64,000 nucleotides of DNA from Cytobacillus firmus. GTDB taxonomy: Bacteria; Bacillota; Bacilli; Bacillales; Cytobacillaceae. Each line of letters opens with the position of its first letter. Positions within the stretch are counted from its first letter, which is position 1. The position numbers were made by a program, and so were the translations under genes. The DNA lies in the NCBI RefSeq assembly GCF_023657595.1, contig NZ_CP098323.1:4178001-4242000 (forward strand). The letters are read 5' to 3'. The notes under the pieces are model-generated. The model worked only from the letters and a program-made list of their open reading frames with translations. It did no database searches and was not told the origin of the DNA. Positions 1-9,356 of the stretch are shown one piece after another.

Positions 1-438
1 CATGGAAGTTTCCGACACAAGCAATGATCTCCGCCTGGTTATCTGCAACCCCTTTTACGTCATAAGCCCAGCGGCGTGCAGCTTTAATTGCCGTTTCGAC
101 TGCTTCTGCCCCTGTGTTCATAGGGAGAGCCATCTCTTTATTTGTCAGTTCACAGATCATTTCATACCATGGTCCAAGCTGATCGTTATGGAAAGCACGT
201 GAAGTTAATGTTACACGATCTGCCTGTTCCTTCAGCGCCTGAATGATTTTTGGATGGCGGTGCCCCTGGTTTACAGCTGAATATGCACTTAGCATATCCA
301 TATATTTATTTCCTTCAGGGTCTTCCACCCAAACACCTTCCGCTTTGGAAATAACGATTGGCAGCGGATGATAGTTGTGTGCACCGTATTTTTCAGTTTG
401 TTCAATTAGTGATTTTGATTTTGTCGCTTCAGTCAATT
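1..438 (-). CDS. rocD: Ornithine aminotransferase RocD (3' end outside window)
   Basis: This is the first 146 residues of a class III PLP-dependent aminotransferase that converts ornithine to glutamate semialdehyde in arginine catabolism. The visible part reads [18 protein letters not shown], then [20 protein letters not shown] and [18 protein letters not shown], which is typical of RocD. The start is a TTG at 438, chosen because AGGAGG lies eight bases upstream and no in-frame ATG precedes it. The gene follows rocA on the same strand after 119 bases, so the two may be co-transcribed from the sigma-54 promoter of rocA. No separate -24/-12 element was seen in the gap. The PLP lysine lies beyond the window. 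Confidence 0.93.
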
Positions 439-557
439 AAAATTCCTCCTTTTTCAGAATAGTCCTTTTTATTGTAACGTTAAGCTATTCTTCTTTAAAC
501 TATTTAAGGTTTTAGCATGTACAGGATATTAAATATCCCATACATACTTTACAGATT

Positions 558-2105
558 TTAATACATTTCAGAAGTCGTCTTTGCCTGCATGTGAAGCAGG
601 ATATAGTCAGGTCCGCCCGCTTTGGAGTCTGTTCCTGACATGTTGAATCCGCCGAATGGCTGGTATCCAACAATCGCACCTGTACAGCCGCGGTTGAAGT
701 ATAGGTTTCCAACATGGAAATCTTCGCGCGCTTTTTGGATGTGCTCTCGGTTCTGTGTGATCACTGCTCCTGTTAAGCCGTACTCGGTGTTGTTGGCGAT
801 TTCAAGCGCATGATCGAAATCCTTTGCCTTTGTGAAGCCAACGACAGGTCCAAAGATTTCTTCCTGCATTAAGCGTGCATCCGGGGCAAGGTCTGCGAAT
901 ACAGTCGGCTTGATGAAGAAGCCTTTCGAGCTGTCGCCCTCTCCGCCTGCCATCAGCTTGCCTTCTTCTTTGCCGATTTCAATATAGCTCATGATCTTGT
1001 CAAATGCGCCCTGGTCAATCACTGGACCCATGTAATTGCTTTGGTCTTCAGGATTGCCCTGTGTTAATTCGGTAGTCAGTTCAACCACTCGGTTAAGCAC
1101 CTGATCGTAGACATCTTCTACGATAACCGCACGTGAACATGCTGAACACTTCTGGCCGGAGAATCCGAATGCAGAAGCCACGATGGAAGTCGCCGCCAAT
1201 TCAAGGTCTGCTTCTTTGTCGACAACGATTGTGTCCTTACCGCCCATTTCAGCGATGACACGCTTCAGCCAGATTTGGCCTTCGTTTAATTTAGATGCAC
1301 GCTCGTTGATGCGAAGACCAACGTCACGTGATCCTGTGAAGGAGATGAAGCGGGTATCTTTATGGTCAACCAGGTAGTCGCCCACTTCCGCACCGCTGCC
1401 AGGCACGAAGTTCAGAACGCCCTTCGGAAGGCCTGCTTCTTCCATCACTTCAACGAATTTCGCAGCCACAACTGGAGTTGTAGAAGCTGGCTTTAAAAGA
1501 ACAGCATTTCCTGCCACGATTGCCGCAACAGTTGTACCGGCCATGATCGCAAGCGGGAAGTTCCAAGGAGAAATGATGATCCCCACTCCCAATGGAATGT
1601 AGTCATAACGGTTATATTCGTTCGGACGGCTATTGACTGGAACACCGTCTTTGATTTCTAAGATTTGGCGTGCATAGTACTCAAGGAAGTCAATCGCTTC
1701 TGCAGTATCAGCATCTGCCTCGTTCCAAGGCTTCCCTGCTTCCTTCGTTAATAGGGCAGAAAACTCATGCTTGCGGCGGCGGATAATCGCAGCTGCTTTG
1801 AATAGCACATCTGCGCGTGTTTCCGGCTTTACTTTTCTCCAAGTCTTGAACGCTTCGACTGCAGCCTGCATCGCTTTTTCCGCATGATCGCGGTTTGCCT
1901 TTGACACACGGCCAACGACTTCTTCTTTATTAGAAGGATTGATTGATACAATTTTATCTTCAGTAGAAATGCGCTCTCCGCCAATTAATAGATCATAATC
2001 CTGTCCTAAATAGCTTTCGACTGTTTTTAATCCCTGTAAGTACGCTTCACGGTTTTCTTCTGTTTTAAAATTTGTGAAAGGTTCATGTTTGTACGGCTGT
2101 ACCAT
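558..2105 (-). CDS. rocA: 1-pyrroline-5-carboxylate dehydrogenase RocA
   Basis: This 515-residue protein matches the usual length of Bacillus RocA/PruA, which oxidises glutamate gamma-semialdehyde (P5C) to glutamate with NAD+. Aldehyde dehydrogenase landmarks are visible: the [10 protein letters not shown] segment, the [11 protein letters not shown] nucleotide-binding stretch, the [14 protein letters not shown] glutamate motif, and the catalytic cysteine in [14 protein letters not shown]. It is divergent from rocR and precedes rocD. A canonical sigma-54 promoter and two palindromic activator sites lie upstream, so expression probably depends on SigL and RocR with arginine or ornithine as inducer. 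No truncation or unusual residue was seen. Confidence 0.97.
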   Translation of the reverse strand: MVQPYKHEPFTNFKTEENREAYLQGLKTVESYLGQDYDLLIGGERISTEDKIVSINPSNKEEVVGRVSKANRDHAEKAMQAAVEAFKTWRKVKPETRADVLFKAAAIIRRRKHEFSALLTKEAGKPWNEADADTAEAIDFLEYYARQILEIKDGVPVNSRPNEYNRYDYIPLGVGIIISPWNFPLAIMAGTTVAAIVAGNAVLLKPASTTPVVAAKFVEVMEEAGLPKGVLNFVPGSGAEVGDYLVDHKDTRFISFTGSRDVGLRINERASKLNEGQIWLKRVIAEMGGKDTIVVDKEADLELAATSIVASAFGFSGQKCSACSRAVIVEDVYDQVLNRVVELTTELTQGNPEDQSNYMGPVIDQGAFDKIMSYIEIGKEEGKLMAGGEGDSSKGFFIKPTVFADLAPDARLMQEEIFGPVVGFTKAKDFDHALEIANNTEYGLTGAVITQNREHIQKAREDFHVGNLYFNRGCTGAIVGYQPFGGFNMSGTDSKAGGPDYILLHMQAKTTSEMY

Positions 2106-2152
2106 GATGCCATCCCCCTTTAATAAATTCGTTTTTCATCCACCATTTTATA

Positions 2153-2170
2153 ATGCAAGAACTGTGCCAA
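2153..2170 (-). promoter_or_regulatory. Sigma-54 (-24/-12) promoter of rocA
   Basis: The minus strand reads TTGGCAC-N5-TTGCA with exactly ten bases between the invariant GG (-24) and GC (-12). This is the SigL consensus. It lies about 50 bases before the rocA start codon and fits the sigma-54-type activator encoded divergently. Confidence 0.9.
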
Positions 2171-2210
2171 ATATAAAAAGCTGATAAATGACAATTCTTA
2201 TAAGCTGGAA

Positions 2211-2225
2211 GCAAATTTTTTTTGC
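2211..2225. promoter_or_regulatory. Probable RocR upstream activating site, rocA-proximal
   Basis: A perfect inverted repeat GCAAA-N5-TTTGC lies about 40 bp upstream of the rocA -24 element. It has the same architecture as the palindrome at 2254-2270. Arginine catabolic genes of B. subtilis use paired palindromic RocR sites, so this is inferred to be one. Confidence 0.65.
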
Positions 2226-2253
2226 GTTTTTTTAGAAAACCCAATGTTTCTTG

Positions 2254-2270
2254 TGCAAATTTTCATTGCA
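2254..2270. promoter_or_regulatory. Probable RocR upstream activating site, distal
   Basis: The sequence TGCAAATTTTCATTGCA is an inverted repeat (TGCAA-N7-TTGCA). It is centred 44 bp, about four helical turns, from the palindrome at 2211-2225. It also lies close to the rocR start, so it may let RocR influence its own gene. Confidence 0.65.
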
Positions 2271-2324
2271 TATATTCAATTAAATATATACTATTGAATA
2301 AACTGCCGAGTGAAGGAGATTACA

Positions 2325-3746
2325 ATGAATCACAGGGAAATTGAACAGCTCCAACTAAAAAACAAGATCTTTCAGCGGATTTTAGATGAAATAGATGTTG
2401 GTGTCCACGTAGTGAATGAGGAAGGAAGAACAACTTTCTACAATAAAAAAATGGCTCAAATAGAAGGCATGGATTATGAAGATGTATTGGATAAAAATCT
2501 TCTGGATGTGTTTTCTTTCAACCAAAACGAAGACAGCACCTTACTTCAGGCGCTCAAAAATGGCAGCAAAATTAAAAATGCCAAACAAACCTATTTTAAC
2601 AATAAGGGGCAGGAAATTACCACGATTAATAATACTTTTCCAATTATGGAAGATGGCGAACAGATTGGCGCTATGGAAATCGCACGTGATGTAACCAAGC
2701 TTGAAAAGCTGATCAGAGAAAATATGAATAAACGCGGAGACACCCGCTATACTTTCGATAGTATAATTGGCTCAAGTGACGAGATCAATGAAGTGGTTGA
2801 AGCGAGCAAAAGAGCAACCCGGACTAGTTCTTCTGTCCTGATTATCGGAGAGACCGGTACAGGAAAAGAGCTCTTTGCCCAAAGCATCCATAATGGCAGC
2901 AGCCGATCTTCAAAACCATTTATCTCTCAAAATTGCGCTGCTCTTCCAGACAGTCTGATAGAGGGTCTTCTATTTGGCACAAAAAAAGGTGCATTTACAG
3001 GCTCCATTGAAAGGCCTGGATTGTTTGAACAGGCAAATGGCGGGACTTTGCTGCTTGATGAAATCAATTCACTTAATCCATCCCTGCAGGCAAAGCTATT
3101 GAGAGTTTTACAGGAAAAAACGGTCCGCAGGGTCGGTGATACGAAGGACCGGACAGTAGATGTTAGAATTATAGCAACCATTAACGAAGACCCGATTGAT
3201 GCTATCTCAGAAGACCGCCTGCGAAAAGATTTATATTACAGGCTGAGTGTTGTTTCCCTCTTCATTCCGCCTCTCCGAAAGAGAAGAAAGGATATCCGGG
3301 ATCTTGCACAATTTTTCATAGAAAAATACAATCAGCTCTTTGGAATGAATGTAGCGGAAATCAATGAAGAAGTAATGAGCAAATTCGAGCAATACGATTG
3401 GCCGGGCAATGTACGGGAATTGGAGCATATTATCGAAGGAGCCATGAATCTGATTGATCAGGAAGAAACCATCAGCTATGTGCATTTGCCTCTTCATTTC
3501 CGGAATAAGCCGCAATTCAAGGAGGAGCCGAACGAAACCGGTCATTTGGAGGATTTGCTGATTCAGAAAAACAAGCCTATTAAATCACTTGAACAATATA
3601 TACAGGAAGCCGAAACCTACTATCTAAAGAAAGTCCTTAAACACCATGGCAATAATATAACCCAAGCCGCAAAATCCCTTTGCATGAGCCGGCAAAATCT
3701 TCAATATAGGCTGAGGAAGTACGGAGTCAGGAAAGAAAACAGCTGA
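2325..3746 (+). CDS. rocR: Sigma-54-dependent activator RocR
   Basis: This 473-residue regulator has an N-terminal PAS-like sensor domain (about 10-130), a sigma-54-interacting AAA+ domain (about 145-385) and a C-terminal Fis-type HTH (about 435-470, ITQAAKSLCMSRQNLQYRLRK). Walker A is GETGTGKE (175-182) and Walker B is LLLDEI (242-247). The sigma-54 contact loop reads GAFTGS (222-227) rather than the canonical GAFTGA. The ATG at 2325 is preferred over an upstream GTG at 2310 because AAGGAG lies seven bases before it. Its position divergent from rocA and the sigma-54 promoter there support a role in activating arginine catabolism. It could be a BkdR- or AcoR-like relative, but the context argues for RocR. 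Confidence 0.9.
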   Translation: MNHREIEQLQLKNKIFQRILDEIDVGVHVVNEEGRTTFYNKKMAQIEGMDYEDVLDKNLLDVFSFNQNEDSTLLQALKNGSKIKNAKQTYFNNKGQEITTINNTFPIMEDGEQIGAMEIARDVTKLEKLIRENMNKRGDTRYTFDSIIGSSDEINEVVEASKRATRTSSSVLIIGETGTGKELFAQSIHNGSSRSSKPFISQNCAALPDSLIEGLLFGTKKGAFTGSIERPGLFEQANGGTLLLDEINSLNPSLQAKLLRVLQEKTVRRVGDTKDRTVDVRIIATINEDPIDAISEDRLRKDLYYRLSVVSLFIPPLRKRRKDIRDLAQFFIEKYNQLFGMNVAEINEEVMSKFEQYDWPGNVRELEHIIEGAMNLIDQEETISYVHLPLHFRNKPQFKEEPNETGHLEDLLIQKNKPIKSLEQYIQEAETYYLKKVLKHHGNNITQAAKSLCMSRQNLQYRLRKYGVRKENS

Positions 3747-3784
3747 TTGAATCCGGCGTGAGGACCTGCCAAAAACCGAATAAA

Positions 3785-4144
3785 GTGAAACTTCAATCAG
3801 TGGGAGTTTTCCTTATCCCCCACTGATTGTTAGTTGAGGCCAACAGGACAAGGAGGGCTTCGTCAGCATGAGCATCGCACGACCGAAAGCGTTAGCTGTT
3901 GGGAGGAAGCGGGTCACAAAGACGTTGCCACAGGACTAGGAAAGCTACGGCAGCTTTTGGGAGGATGTGGCGTTCTTAGTCTTGTCCTTCTTTCGGGCCT
4001 TTACATTATAAAGCGAGGCGACTTGCCCAGGGGTGACAAGCGAGCCCCTAGGAGCCGCAGCTGGATTGGGCAGTTTGACCACCACTTATCCTCCTTTGAT
4101 TCCTCTGAATCTTGAAGTGGGGTCATACTGCCCGTTAGACTGCG
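3785..4144 (+). repeat. Family A modular repeat, copy A1
   Basis: The copy runs from GTGAAACTTCAATCAGTGGG to CCCGTTAGACTGCG and is flanked by ATAAA on both sides. Its left end forms a hairpin (CAATCAGTGGG with CCCACTGATTG). Its right end pairs GGGCAGT with ACTGCCC around a CCTCCTTTGATTCCTCTGA loop. It fills most of the 428-bp gap between rocR and the globin gene; short ORFs inside it look spurious. Confidence 0.85.
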
Positions 4145-4176
4145 ATAAAAAACGAAAAGCTCCCCACGGGGAGCCT
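4145..4176 (-). terminator. Terminator of truncated globin gene
   Basis: On the minus strand GGCTCCCC/GGGGAGC forms a stem followed by TTTTCGTTTTTT. The stem overlaps the TAG stop codon, and the T-run is the ATAAAA edge of repeat A1. Confidence 0.8.
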
Positions 4177-4540
4177 ATTTGTATAAAATATCGTCCCGAA
4201 GCGCTGCAACACGAGTCAAAGCTTCATCGATATCCCTCTCACTCACTCCAAAATGCGCAAGTGCATCATGCAGATGCCTGGCAATCGCATCAAAGTGTTC
4301 CGGCTGCAGATTCATGCCCTCATGTGCTTTTGCCATGGAATTGCCTGAATATTGATTAGGCCCTCCCAGAGCATAACTGATGAACTTGGATTGATGGCGT
4401 TTCTGCTTTACCATATCGGTATGCTCGAAAAACTGATTGACGGTCGGATCCTTCAATACCAGTTCCTCGTAAAAATAATCGACAACCTTTTCAATAGATT
4501 CTCCGCCGCCTACTTTTTCGTAAAGTGTCTGCTCTGCCAT
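4175..4540 (-). CDS. Group 1 truncated hemoglobin
   Basis: This 121-residue protein has the 2-over-2 truncated globin pattern: LYEKVGGGESIEKVVDYFYEEL at the start, FFEHTDMVKQKRHQSKFISYALGG in the middle, and KAHEGMNL with the probable haem-ligating His73. Such proteins bind O2 or NO and commonly protect against nitrosative stress. The ATG at 4540 is used because AAAGGAGAG lies six bases upstream; an upstream in-frame start would overlap this ribosome site. It is monocistronic, with its own terminator. The physiological ligand cannot be read from sequence. Confidence 0.9.
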   Translation of the reverse strand: MAEQTLYEKVGGGESIEKVVDYFYEELVLKDPTVNQFFEHTDMVKQKRHQSKFISYALGGPNQYSGNSMAKAHEGMNLQPEHFDAIARHLHDALAHFGVSERDIDEALTRVAALRDDILYK

Positions 4541-4641
4541 ATTTATCTCTCCTTTCAACAAACTATATTCTTTGCTAACTGACAGCTCCTATTCAAAATT
4601 TTACAGTCTAAATCAATTTACCTTTACCCTATTATCTTCTC

Positions 4642-4675
4642 AAAAAACAAAAAAGACTCCGAGGGTACGGAGCCT
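4642..4675 (-). terminator. Terminator of nhaC-type gene
   Basis: On the minus strand GCTCCG/CGGAGT forms a stem around TACCCT, followed by TTTTTTGTTTTTTG. It lies just after the antiporter stop codon. Confidence 0.85.
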
Positions 4676-4680
4676 GAGAT

Positions 4681-6108
4681 TTAAGAAGCTAATTGATCTT
4701 TCTCTTCCATTTCTTTTCGTTCCTGATCACTCATGAATGTTATTTTGTAGCCAAGCATCGCAAAGACAATAGCCAGAATCGGCACAGTGAAATTTAAAAT
4801 CGCGTATGGTGCATATTCAAATGGATGAACCGCCAGAGTTGACATGATAAACACCGCACAGGTATTCCAAGGAACAAAAACGGACGTGACGGTACCTCCA
4901 TCTTCAAGGGCCCGCGAAAGATTTTTAGATTGCAGATTTTTATCCTTAAATGCCTGTGTGTACATTCTGCCCGGCAGCAGAATGGAAATGTACTGCTCTG
5001 CAGCGGCTACATTGGTAAAGAAAGCAGATAGCACGGTAGTGGCTACTAAGCTTCTTGCTGAACGGGCCAATTTCAGGATCTGTTCAACAATGGCTTTTAG
5101 CATCCCGGTCTGCTCCATAACTCCTCCAAATGCCATCGCCACTATCGTAAGGGACACAGTATACATCATATCGTCAATGCCGCCTCTATTAAATAGCTCG
5201 TCCACCATCGTGTTTCCTGATTCAATCGAAAACCCGCCCTGGAGTGTATTCACAGCATCCCCTGCAGCGCCCCCCTGTACAAAAATATGGCAAAGCCAGC
5301 CAAGGAAAACACCAATAGCAAGCGCGGGCAATGCAGGAACTTTTTTTGCCACTAATCCTATAACAATTAAAGGAACCAATAATAGCCAAGGGGAGATGAC
5401 AAAGTTCTCCGCTAAAACATTCATGACACCAGAAATTTTATCATTATTCAAATCATCCCCGCCAAATTGCCTTCCCAAAAACCAGTAAGCGATAATGGCA
5501 ATGGCCAGCGCTGGAAGGGTTGTGTAAAACATATGTTTTATATGTTCAAAAAGATCTGTACCAGTAATTCCTGCAGCCAAATTAGTCGTATCTGACAGGG
5601 GTGACATTTTATCTCCGAAATAGGCGCCTGAGATGATAGCTCCCGCCACCATTGGAGCCGGAATGCCCATGCTGATCCCAATTCCCATTCCGGCGACGCC
5701 AATCGTTCCCATTGTAGACCATGAACTTCCGATTGCCAGAGTGACGATGGCACAGATAATACAAATTGAGACTAAAAACATGGATGGAGTCATTAGCTTT
5801 AATCCGTAAAAGACCATGGTCGCTACAATTCCTCCGCCAATCCAGGAGCCAATTGTCAAACCGACCATTATAATAATCAGAATTGCCGGGAGCGCTAACT
5901 TAATGCCTTTATAGAAGCCCTCCTCAATATCGTTCCATTTATAGCCAAAACGCCATGCGATGAAAGCGGATACAATTGTTCCGGCAATTAAAGGCACATG
6001 TGGGCTCCCTTCAAACTTAACAATCGTAATAATCATTGCAGCAATCATTACCAGCAGCGGCAGCACTGCAAACCAGAAGGGAATTTTCTTTCCTGTTGTT
6101 TCTTTCAT
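4681..6108 (-). CDS. nhaC: NhaC-family Na+/H+ antiporter
   Basis: This 475-residue protein has about eleven or twelve hydrophobic helices and is of usual NhaC length. Motifs visible include IGSWIGGGIVATMVFYGLK, LAIGSSWSTMGTIGVAG, and ISGAYFGDKMSPLSDTTNLAA, the acidic and serine/threonine-rich signature of the family. It exchanges cytoplasmic Na+ for external protons at the membrane. NhaC paralogues can also carry malate/lactate or organic acids (MleN type), so the substrate is uncertain. The ATG has AAGGAGG ten bases upstream. It appears monocistronic and is one of three cation/proton transport systems in the window, with mrp and yuiF. Confidence 0.88.
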   Translation of the reverse strand: MKETTGKKIPFWFAVLPLLVMIAAMIITIVKFEGSPHVPLIAGTIVSAFIAWRFGYKWNDIEEGFYKGIKLALPAILIIIMVGLTIGSWIGGGIVATMVFYGLKLMTPSMFLVSICIICAIVTLAIGSSWSTMGTIGVAGMGIGISMGIPAPMVAGAIISGAYFGDKMSPLSDTTNLAAGITGTDLFEHIKHMFYTTLPALAIAIIAYWFLGRQFGGDDLNNDKISGVMNVLAENFVISPWLLLVPLIVIGLVAKKVPALPALAIGVFLGWLCHIFVQGGAAGDAVNTLQGGFSIESGNTMVDELFNRGGIDDMMYTVSLTIVAMAFGGVMEQTGMLKAIVEQILKLARSARSLVATTVLSAFFTNVAAAEQYISILLPGRMYTQAFKDKNLQSKNLSRALEDGGTVTSVFVPWNTCAVFIMSTLAVHPFEYAPYAILNFTVPILAIVFAMLGYKITFMSDQERKEMEEKDQLAS

Positions 6109-6310
6109 AATGTTCCTCCTTTTAAAGTTACACGTCTGTTGGTTTAACTATTGCAAGATTAATGCCAAGATATAAAATTCAAGCATTTTTCAGACTATTT
6201 ACCCTAAAAAAATTTAATTTACATCGGTTTTATGTAAGTAAGCATGCAAAATATATTGTCGAGCGCCCGCTCATTTTGCATACAAAAGCAAATATTTTTT
6301 GCATCAAATA

Positions 6311-6344
6311 AAAATAAAAAACCGGGCAGCAAAACCCGGTTTTC
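6311..6344 (-). terminator. Terminator of yugI
   Basis: On the minus strand AAAACCGGG/CCCGGTTTTTT forms a strong stem with a T-rich tail, directly after the yugI stop codon. Confidence 0.88.
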
Positions 6345-6351
6345 ATTTTTA

Positions 6352-6750
6352 TTACTTCTTAATAAGATCCTCGCGCTGGGACTGGTCAATCCACTCTTGG
6401 AGCTTATCCTTAAGTGTATTGAATCCCTGTGCAGATTCGTCTTCCATTTTGATTGGAGCTGCCTGGCGCTTGCGAGGCTTTCTTGCTTTCGTTTCTGCTT
6501 GTGGCGCTTCTTCTGTTGCACGGATTGATAAACCGATTTTTCCTGCTGCTTCGTCAACAGAAAGAACCTTCACTTTTACTTCATCGCCCACTTTAAGATG
6601 CTCATTAATATCTTTTACGAAACCATGAGTCACTTCGGAAATGTGGACTAATCCCTGTGTATTCTCATCTAATGCTACGAACGCACCATATGGCTGAATA
6701 CCCGTTACCTTTCCTGTAATAACACTGCCTACTTCGATTTTCTCAGACAT
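6352..6750 (-). CDS. yugI: S1-domain RNA-binding protein YugI (general stress protein 13 type)
   Basis: This 132-residue protein opens with one S1 RNA-binding domain (about 5-73: GSVITGKVTGIQPYGAFVAL, GLVHISEV, LKVGDEVKVKVLSVD). A basic linker rich in Lys and Arg follows, then an acidic and amphipathic C-terminus. This matches YugI/CvfD, which associates with ribosomes. The ATG at 6750 was chosen because AGGAGTG precedes it by five bases; a longer start has no ribosome site. It heads the run of genes syntenic with B. subtilis yugI-alaT-alaR-yugF-yugE-patB, though a small regulator gene is inserted before alaT. Confidence 0.92.
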   Translation of the reverse strand: MSEKIEVGSVITGKVTGIQPYGAFVALDENTQGLVHISEVTHGFVKDINEHLKVGDEVKVKVLSVDEAAGKIGLSIRATEEAPQAETKARKPRKRQAAPIKMEDESAQGFNTLKDKLQEWIDQSQREDLIKK

Positions 6751-7029
6751 GAAAACACTCCTATTTAAATTCAAATTTTATCTCTTTATACGCAATAAGA
6801 AATTATATCACAACTTGATCAAAATATCAAAAGGAATTCAAATGGAAACCCCAGACATTTTAATCCCATTGGGAATCACAGACTTTCATTCATTATAATA
6901 AAACAATCCGCAAACAATATGTAGACATTCTATTTGTTTGTTAACTAAATGTTCATGAAGTACAAAAAGGATCATGCGTTTAACATGATAAAATAAAGAT
7001 AGAAGAAATTGTTAGTGGGAGTGATGGAT

Positions 7030-7395
7030 ATGTCAAATATAGGCCATAACATTAAAGCTTGCCGCGAACGCGCAAATATGACCCAGCAGCAGCTCGCATT
7101 AAAGGTGAGAGTGGGGACGGGTACGATTGCAAAATACGAAAATGGAGATCAGATTCCTGATACACAGACTGTTTTAAAAATCTCAACAGCCCTGGATATT
7201 CCAGCTTCCGAACTGCTTGAACAGGAAATGCAGAAGGGCCAGTCAGGAATCGATTATGAAATCGAACAGCTTGTGCGTGAAATTGGCACAAAAAAAGCAA
7301 AGCTTATCTTAAGGAAAGCTAAGGAATTCAGTGAGGAAGATTTCCTCCGTGTCATGCAAATGCTATATGAAATTAAATATGATCAAAAAGTTTAA
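7030..7395 (+). CDS. XRE-family HTH transcriptional regulator
   Basis: This 121-residue protein has a Cro/C1-type HTH at about 4-62 (IGHNIKACRERANMTQQQLA, VGTGTIAKYENGDQIPD, VLKISTALDIPASELLE). A charged helical tail ending in SEEDFLRVMQMLYEIK may dimerise. The ATG at 7030 is preferred over one at 7024 because GGGAG lies eight bases before it. It sits alone on the plus strand between yugI and alaT, interrupting the B. subtilis order, and is followed by two terminators. Its targets are unknown. SinR-like or host-acquired regulators are alternatives. Confidence 0.85.
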   Translation: MSNIGHNIKACRERANMTQQQLALKVRVGTGTIAKYENGDQIPDTQTVLKISTALDIPASELLEQEMQKGQSGIDYEIEQLVREIGTKKAKLILRKAKEFSEEDFLRVMQMLYEIKYDQKV

Positions 7396-7410
7396 TAAAA
7401 GAGAGTATAT

Positions 7411-7468
7411 AAAAAGGGAATACTGGTTAGCCTTGAAGTATAAGGCTTTCTAGTATTCCCCCCTTTTT
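7411..7468 (+). terminator. Terminator of XRE regulator gene
   Basis: The long stem GGGAATACTGG/CTAGTATTCCC with an internal AGCCTT/AAGGCT hairpin is followed by CCCTTTTT. Confidence 0.8.
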
Positions 7469-7474
7469 GAAGTT

Positions 7475-7503
7475 GACAATCTGTTGTGGATTGTCCTTTT
7501 TTT
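7475..7503 (+). terminator. Second plus-strand terminator before alaT end
   Basis: The stem GACAAT/ATTGTC is followed by CCTTTTTTT on the plus strand. It backs up the preceding terminator and would stop read-through into the antisense of alaT. Confidence 0.7.
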
Positions 7504-8677
7504 ATGCTTTCTGATTCTGCTTTATAAAATGGCTAATTCTCTTGATCGCTTCCTGCAGAAGTTCCATGGAGGTGGCATAAGAGCAGCGCACATGGCCTTC
7601 CCCGCTTTCGCCAAAAATATTGCCTGGCACGACCGCTACCTTTTCCTCCAGCAGCAGTTTTTCTGCAAATTCTTCAGAAGAAAGTCCCGTACTTTCAATA
7701 GATGGGAAAGCATAAAAGGCTCCACCCGGCATATGGCAGGTTAATCCCAGTTCATTTAGAGACTGAACAAAATAATTCCGCCTGCGCTTATAGCTCTTTT
7801 TCATAACCTCAACATCTGATCTGCCAGTCTTCAAGGCTTCAAGTGCAGCAAACTGTGCCATCGTAGGTGCGCACATCATCGCATATTGGTGAATTTTCAG
7901 CATTGCCTGCGAGATCTCCTCAGGAGCGCAGACAAACCCCAATCTCCAGCCTGTCATGGCAAACCCCTTTGAAAATCCCGAAATTAAGATTGTTCTTTTC
8001 TTCATCTCTCTGATGGCGGCAAAACTCGTATACTCATCATCATAAGCAAGCTCTGCATATATTTCATCAGAAAGAACCAGCAAGTCGTACTTTTCAGCTA
8101 TTTGTGCAATTGCGTTCAGTTCATCTCCGGATAACATTGTTCCAGTCGGATTATTGGGCGAACAAAGCATAATGGCTTTAGTCCTGCCGGTTATTGCGTT
8201 TTCCAGCTGCTCAGGCAGAATCTTAAACCCATTCTCCTTTAAAGTCTGGACCTGCACAGGCACACCTCCCGCAAGAGTTACTAAGGGAACATAGGAAACA
8301 AAGCTTGGTTCAACCACAATTACTTCATCACCCGGATCAAGGATTGCCCTTAGAGATATATCCAATGCCTGGCTCGCTCCCACCGTAACGATAATTTCAT
8401 TTTGGGGTGAATAAGAAACTCCGAAGCTTTTTTGCATATAATCTGCAATTTCCTCCCGCAGCTCCATTAACCCGGCATTAGCCGTATAAGAGGTATATCC
8501 CTGCTCAAGTGAAAGGATGGCTGCTTCACGCACTGACCAGGGTGTGATAAAATCAGGTTCACCCACCCCAAGGGAAATGACTCCTTCCATTCCTGCAGCA
8601 AGGTCAAAAAAGCGGCGAATCCCGGAAGGCTTCAGCTCTTCTACCGTTTTGGATAAATAAGACTTTGTTCCCTTCAT
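7502..8677 (-). CDS. alaT: Alanine-forming aminotransferase AlaT
   Basis: This 391-residue class I/II PLP aminotransferase transfers an amino group to pyruvate to make alanine in the B. subtilis family member (YugH). Visible motifs are SLGVGEPDF near the start, SYTANAGLMELREEIA, LCSPNNPTGTML, LSDEIYAEL, and the PLP lysine in SGFSKGFAMTGWRLG, with PGNIFGESGEGHVRCSYA near the end. The ATG shares one base with the TAA of alaR (TAATG), so the two are translationally coupled and form an operon. Other aspartate-type aminotransferase activities cannot be excluded from motifs alone. Confidence 0.92.
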   Translation of the reverse strand: MKGTKSYLSKTVEELKPSGIRRFFDLAAGMEGVISLGVGEPDFITPWSVREAAILSLEQGYTSYTANAGLMELREEIADYMQKSFGVSYSPQNEIIVTVGASQALDISLRAILDPGDEVIVVEPSFVSYVPLVTLAGGVPVQVQTLKENGFKILPEQLENAITGRTKAIMLCSPNNPTGTMLSGDELNAIAQIAEKYDLLVLSDEIYAELAYDDEYTSFAAIREMKKRTILISGFSKGFAMTGWRLGFVCAPEEISQAMLKIHQYAMMCAPTMAQFAALEALKTGRSDVEVMKKSYKRRRNYFVQSLNELGLTCHMPGGAFYAFPSIESTGLSSEEFAEKLLLEEKVAVVPGNIFGESGEGHVRCSYATSMELLQEAIKRISHFIKQNQKA

Positions 8678-9180
8678 TACGGTGACACCACAATTCGTTT
8701 GTCATCTTCATTTTGTTCAAAAATAGTGCCGTCATGCTTATATTTTTTTAGAATAAAGTGTGTTGTTGTCGACAAGACGGAATCAAGAGTCGACAGCTTT
8801 TCTGATACAAATCGGGCTACCTCATTCATGGAACGGCCCTCAATGATGACAGAAAGATCATAGGCGCCGGACATTAGATAGACAGACCTCACCTCTTTGA
8901 AACGGTAAATTCTCTGTGCAACTTCATCGAATCCTACCCCGCGCTTTGGAGCGACCTTCACATCAATCATAGCGGTAACTCCCTCATGTCCATCCACCTT
9001 TGACCAGTCAATAACAGAATTAAAACGCACAAGCACTTTCATTTCCTCGAGCTTATCTAAAATGGTTTCAGTTTCCGCCACATTTAATTGAGCCATTTTC
9101 GCAATGTCTTCAACAGGGATTCGCGCACTGTTATTTTCTAAAATTTCAAGAACTTCGATTTGCTTTTCAGTTAATTTCAC
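8677..9180 (-). CDS. alaR: Lrp/AsnC-family regulator AlaR
   Basis: This 167-residue regulator has an N-terminal winged HTH (about 1-60: LTEKQIEVLEILENNSARIP) and a C-terminal RAM effector domain (about 68-145: VTAMIDVKVAP, VRSVYLMSGAYDLSVIIEG). B. subtilis AlaR (YugG) activates alaT. The start is a GTG at 9180 with GGGAG nine bases upstream. It overlaps alaT by one base, so it is the first gene of the alaR-alaT operon and probably autoregulates. The gene faces away from yugF across a 176-base gap. Confidence 0.92.
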   Translation of the reverse strand: MKLTEKQIEVLEILENNSARIPVEDIAKMAQLNVAETETILDKLEEMKVLVRFNSVIDWSKVDGHEGVTAMIDVKVAPKRGVGFDEVAQRIYRFKEVRSVYLMSGAYDLSVIIEGRSMNEVARFVSEKLSTLDSVLSTTTHFILKKYKHDGTIFEQNEDDKRIVVSP

Positions 9181-9356
9181 TACTTGTCGCTCCCATCCTT
9201 TAGTGATTTACTCTATAAAATAGTTCTATTATAGCAAAAACTTCGAAAAATAAATGTGTCACTTTCATTATTTATTAATTTCTTTAAAATCATATGTGTC
9301 AAGATTAAGATTAAGGGGAAAATACTGTGAAACTGAGTCTAGGAGGGGGAAGGCCC

